Assembly: GCA_017860675.1 (NCBI GenBank)
Contig: JAGDMV010000101.1
Coordinates: 1 to 7,035 of the forward strand
DNA: 7,035 nucleotides
Direction: 5' to 3'
From: Chloroflexota bacterium
GTDB taxonomy: Bacteria > Chloroflexota > Limnocylindria > Limnocylindrales > CSP1-4
The position numbers and the translations under genes were made by a program. The notes beneath the pieces were generated by a model. That model was not told the origin of the DNA. It did not search any database and saw only the letters and a list, made by a program, of their open reading frames with translations. Positions 5,101 to 7,035 of the stretch are shown one piece after another. Within the stretch, counting starts at the first letter, position 1; each line of letters starts with the position of its first letter.

Positions 5101-6708
5101 TCAGCCCGGTACGGCCTCGACGGCGGGCTCCTCCTCGCCGCGTAGCGGCCCGTGGGGCAGCTCCTTCGTGAACGCGAGCGAGAGGAGGGCGAGCAGCGCG
5201 GCGGCCAGCAGGCCGGCCTTGAGCGACTGGAGCTGGGCCGTCTCGTAGTCGTCCACGAGCGCCTGGGTGGTGGCCTCGTCAAGCCCGGCCGCGGTGGCTG
5301 CCGCCTCGATGTCGGCCGAGGCGACGAAGTCGATCCCGGACTCGACCGCGACCCCCACCTGGGCGGCGACCTCGGCGCTGATCCGCTCGTCGGCCTGGAT
5401 CTGGCGCGCGAATGTGCCGGTCAGGCCGGTGAGCACGATCGCCCCGATCAGGGCGACGCCGACCGAGGAGCCCAGCTGCTGGCCGGTGAACTGCAGGCCG
5501 CCGGCCTCGCCGCGGCCGGAAGCGTCGACCGACGACTGGATCACGTTCCCCAGCTGCGAGGCGATCAACCCCATCCCCACCCCGAGCACGGCCATGGCGA
5601 TGGCGAAGGCTGCGTCGGCGAGGTCCGGCCTGATGGTCGCCAGCAGGCCGAGAACGGCGATCACGCACAGGACCAGGCCGGCGCGGACGATCGACCGCAC
5701 CGGGTAGCGCGTCGACAGCCGTGAACCTGCCCCGGACGCGATGAACATGGCGATCGAGACGGGCAGCATCTTGATGCCCGTCTCGAGGGCGTCGAGCCCG
5801 AGCACCAGCTGCAGGTAGAGGGGCACGGTGAAGAAGACGCCCATGAGGATCAGGTTCTGGCTGAAAAGCCCCACCAGGCCCGACCGCAGCGGCGGGATCT
5901 TCAGCAGGTCGAGGTGCACCAGCGGGTCGCTGCCCGCCGCCTCTCGACGCCGCTGCCACTCCACGAACGCCCACAGGAGGAGGCCGCCGGCGGCGATGAC
6001 GAAGGGGGTCAGGGCGAAGCCGAACGGCTCCACCGGGGAGTCCTTCGGCTCGACCAGCCCCCACGTGCTGGACTGGAGGATCCCGAGCACGACCGCCCCC
6101 AGGCCGGCGGCCGACAGGACCGTGCCCACGACGTCGAGGTTGGGCCTGGGCCCGACGCGCGGAGCGTCGGCGACGAACCGGGTCATGGCCAGGATGCCGA
6201 GGACGAGAACGACCTCGCCCAGGAACACGACCCGCCAGGAGAGCTCGGTCGTGGCCCAGCCGCCGACGATGGGGCCGACCGCGATGCCGGCGCCGGCCAC
6301 GCCTCCGATGATCGCGTAGGCAACCTTGCGCTCACGACCCTCGAAGTTGCCGGCGATGAGCGCGGCCATTGCCGGCAGGACGAGGGCGGCGCCGAGTCCC
6401 TCCAGGATCGACCAGCCGAGCGCCAGGGTGGCCACCGACTGCGACACCGCCGTGAGGCCCGATCCGACGGCGTAGATGACCAGGCCGATGGCGAAGGCCC
6501 GGCGACGGCCGATGATGTCACCGATCTTGCCGCCCGTGAGCATGAACATGGCCATCACCAGGCAGTAGAGGGTGATGACGGCCTGGATCGTGGTGACCGT
6601 CGTGTCGAAGTCGTCGACCAGCTGGCTGATCGACACGTTCATGACGGACTGGTCGAGGACCATCACGAACTGGGCGCCTGCCAGTGCCACGAGCGGCCAC
6701 CGCTTCAT
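5101..6708 (-). CDS. MFS transporter, DHA2 (14-helix) drug:H+ antiporter family
   Basis: This is a 535-residue inner-membrane transporter. The ATG at 6706-6708 is chosen over an upstream GTG because AGGAGG lies five bases before it and MKRWPLVALAGAQFVMVLD is a typical start of helix 1. Family signatures are LDQSVMNVSI in helix 1 (Asp19); motif A, GGKIGDIIGRRR at 59-70; and motif C of antiporters, GVAGAGIAVGPIVGGW at 136-151. The total length and about fourteen hydrophobic segments fit DHA2 multidrug pumps of the EmrB/QacA type, which expel lipophilic or cationic compounds using the proton gradient. In the motif B region the sequence is WSILEGLGAAL (99-109), where Ser101 and Glu103 occupy the places of the usual Arg and Gln. 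A 60-residue hydrophilic loop at about 432-494 precedes the last helix and is predicted extracytoplasmic. The C-terminal tail is acidic. The gene is divergent from the small gene at 6940; no TetR/MarR regulator is visible. Substrate unknown. Confidence 0.93.
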   Translation of the reverse strand: MKRWPLVALAGAQFVMVLDQSVMNVSISQLVDDFDTTVTTIQAVITLYCLVMAMFMLTGGKIGDIIGRRRAFAIGLVIYAVGSGLTAVSQSVATLALGWSILEGLGAALVLPAMAALIAGNFEGRERKVAYAIIGGVAGAGIAVGPIVGGWATTELSWRVVFLGEVVLVLGILAMTRFVADAPRVGPRPNLDVVGTVLSAAGLGAVVLGILQSSTWGLVEPKDSPVEPFGFALTPFVIAAGGLLLWAFVEWQRRREAAGSDPLVHLDLLKIPPLRSGLVGLFSQNLILMGVFFTVPLYLQLVLGLDALETGIKMLPVSIAMFIASGAGSRLSTRYPVRSIVRAGLVLCVIAVLGLLATIRPDLADAAFAIAMAVLGVGMGLIASQLGNVIQSSVDASGRGEAGGLQFTGQQLGSSVGVALIGAIVLTGLTGTFARQIQADERISAEVAAQVGVAVESGIDFVASADIEAAATAAGLDEATTQALVDDYETAQLQSLKAGLLAAALLALLSLAFTKELPHGPLRGEEEPAVEAVPG

Positions 6709-6764
6709 CTGTTCCTCCTGCACGCAGTCGACGGCGCTGATCCCACATGGTCGCACACGCCCGT

Positions 6765-6777
6765 CACCGGGTCGGTG
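6765..6777. promoter_or_regulatory. Inverted repeat CACCG-GGT-CGGTG upstream of the MFS gene
   Basis: A perfect 5-bp-arm palindrome with a 3-base centre lies about 57 bp upstream of the MFS start, inside the divergent spacer. The CGGTG arm is followed by TTCACATCACC, giving a second overlapping GGTG/CACC pair. It could be an operator controlling the pump, but no clear MFS promoter could be placed beside it. Confidence 0.25.
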
Positions 6778-6790
6778 TTCACATCACCTT

Positions 6791-6822
6791 GACTGGGGGA
6801 TGCGCAGACTGGGGGATGCGCA
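6791..6822 (+). repeat. Perfect 16-bp tandem duplication in divergent promoter region
   Basis: GACTGGGGGATGCGCA occurs twice back to back (6791-6806 and 6807-6822). Its last nine bases, GGATGCGCA, occur a third time at 6847-6855. The copies of the 9-mer are spaced 16 and 33 bp apart. The third lies just upstream of where the -35 element of the TACAAT promoter should be. This is the arrangement expected for repeated regulator-binding sites, although a simple slippage duplication explains the first two copies equally well. Confidence 0.6.
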
Positions 6823-6878
6823 CACCAGCGGTCCGGCGCCTGATGTGGATGCGCAATCGCGCGATGCCCGTCGCCGCA

Positions 6879-6884
6879 TACAAT
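6879..6884 (+). promoter_or_regulatory. Candidate -10 box (TACAAT) for the gene at 6940
   Basis: TACAAT matches five of six consensus positions and stands out in very GC-rich sequence. At 17-bp spacing the -35 position reads ATCGCG, a poor match, so activation may be needed. The start of transcription would be near 6891, giving a leader of about 50 bases. Confidence 0.45.
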
Positions 6885-6900
6885 CGCGCCGCGAAGAACC

Positions 6901-6923
6901 GCGGGGACTCTGCGCTGCCCCGC
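6901..6923 (+). promoter_or_regulatory. 5'-leader hairpin before the gene at 6940
   Basis: GCGGGG (6901-6906) pairs with CCCCGC (6918-6923) around an 11-base loop, just upstream of the AGGAGG ribosome binding site (6929-6934). It could influence translation or mRNA stability. It does not cover the ribosome binding site and no riboswitch family is recognised. Confidence 0.3.
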
Positions 6924-6939
6924 AGACCAGGAGGTTCGC

Positions 6940-7035
6940 ATGACGCTCGGCCCGCTCGAGTACCTCGTCGTCGGCTTCGAAGGCAACCGCTTCAACGGCG
7001 AGATCGCCAGGGAGATCGGCAAGGTCGTCGAGAAG
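6940..7035 (+). CDS. DUF6325/DUF1269-like protein, N-terminal 32 residues only
   Basis: The gene starts with ATG at 6940, with AGGAGG five bases upstream, and runs off the right edge still open. The visible 32 residues begin MTLGPLEYLVVGFEGNRF and continue with a helix (GEIAREIGKVVEK). This strand-turn-helix opening, especially the GFEGNRF turn, matches my memory of small actinobacterial and chloroflexotal proteins labelled DUF6325 or DUF1269. Those are about 140-160 residues long and of unknown function. Nearly all codons end in G or C. It is divergent from the MFS gene and may share regulation with it. Only the N-terminus is visible, so the family call is tentative. Confidence 0.7.
   Translation, partial: MTLGPLEYLVVGFEGNRFNGEIAREIGKVVEK

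Noticed and set aside
4405..5145. Plus-strand ORF of 246 codons
   Set aside because: It is antisense to the DUF1269-like gene, which has family motifs and a good ribosome binding site on the minus strand.
5914..6792. Plus-strand ORF of 292 codons
   Set aside because: It is antisense to the unmistakable MFS gene, with an Asp/Arg/His-rich shadow translation.
6789..6794. TTGACT as a -35 box in the divergent spacer
   Set aside because: At 16-18 bp spacing downstream the -10 position is GGGGAT-like with no AT-rich hexamer. The TACAAT at 6879 is far too distant to pair with it.

Overview
The window is very GC-rich, and its real genes show a strong G/C bias at third codon positions. That base composition and the gene set suggest a high-GC Chloroflexota lineage or an actinobacterium: a polyketide-exporter-like ABC-2 permease, a DHA2-type MFS pump and proteins resembling DUF1269/DUF6325. 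No rRNA, tRNA or taxonomic marker gene is present, so the assignment is a guess.

Left block (1 to about 2129, minus strand): two overlapping, probably co-transcribed genes read leftward. The first encodes a 267-residue protein with a two-helix membrane hairpin and a helical, charged C-terminal part. The second runs off the left edge. It has a short acidic N-terminus followed by at least thirteen and a third copies of a degenerate 29-residue amphipathic, arginine-striped repeat. A one-base shift in a G run at 357-360 breaks the frame inside repeat 10; removing one G restores perfect 29-residue periodicity. I do not recognise either protein. This pair is the most novel content of the window.

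Middle block (about 2130-4303): a roughly 400-base divergent intergenic region contains two inverted repeats. It is followed on the plus strand by a 30-codon ORF with a strong Shine-Dalgarno sequence, overlapping a 562-residue, internally duplicated ABC-2-type permease. The ATPase gene that normally precedes such permeases is absent. The small ORF may be its deletion remnant.

Right block (4420-6708, minus strand): a DUF1269-like glycine-rich membrane protein lies downstream of a 14-helix DHA2-family drug:H+ antiporter. Divergent from the MFS gene, a second small protein resembling DUF6325/DUF1269 begins at 6940 and leaves the window at the right edge. The divergent spacer (6709-6939) carries a perfect 16-bp tandem duplication, a third copy of its 9-bp core, a good -10 box and a 5'-leader hairpin. 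The block resembles a membrane-stress or efflux locus, but no regulator gene is visible.
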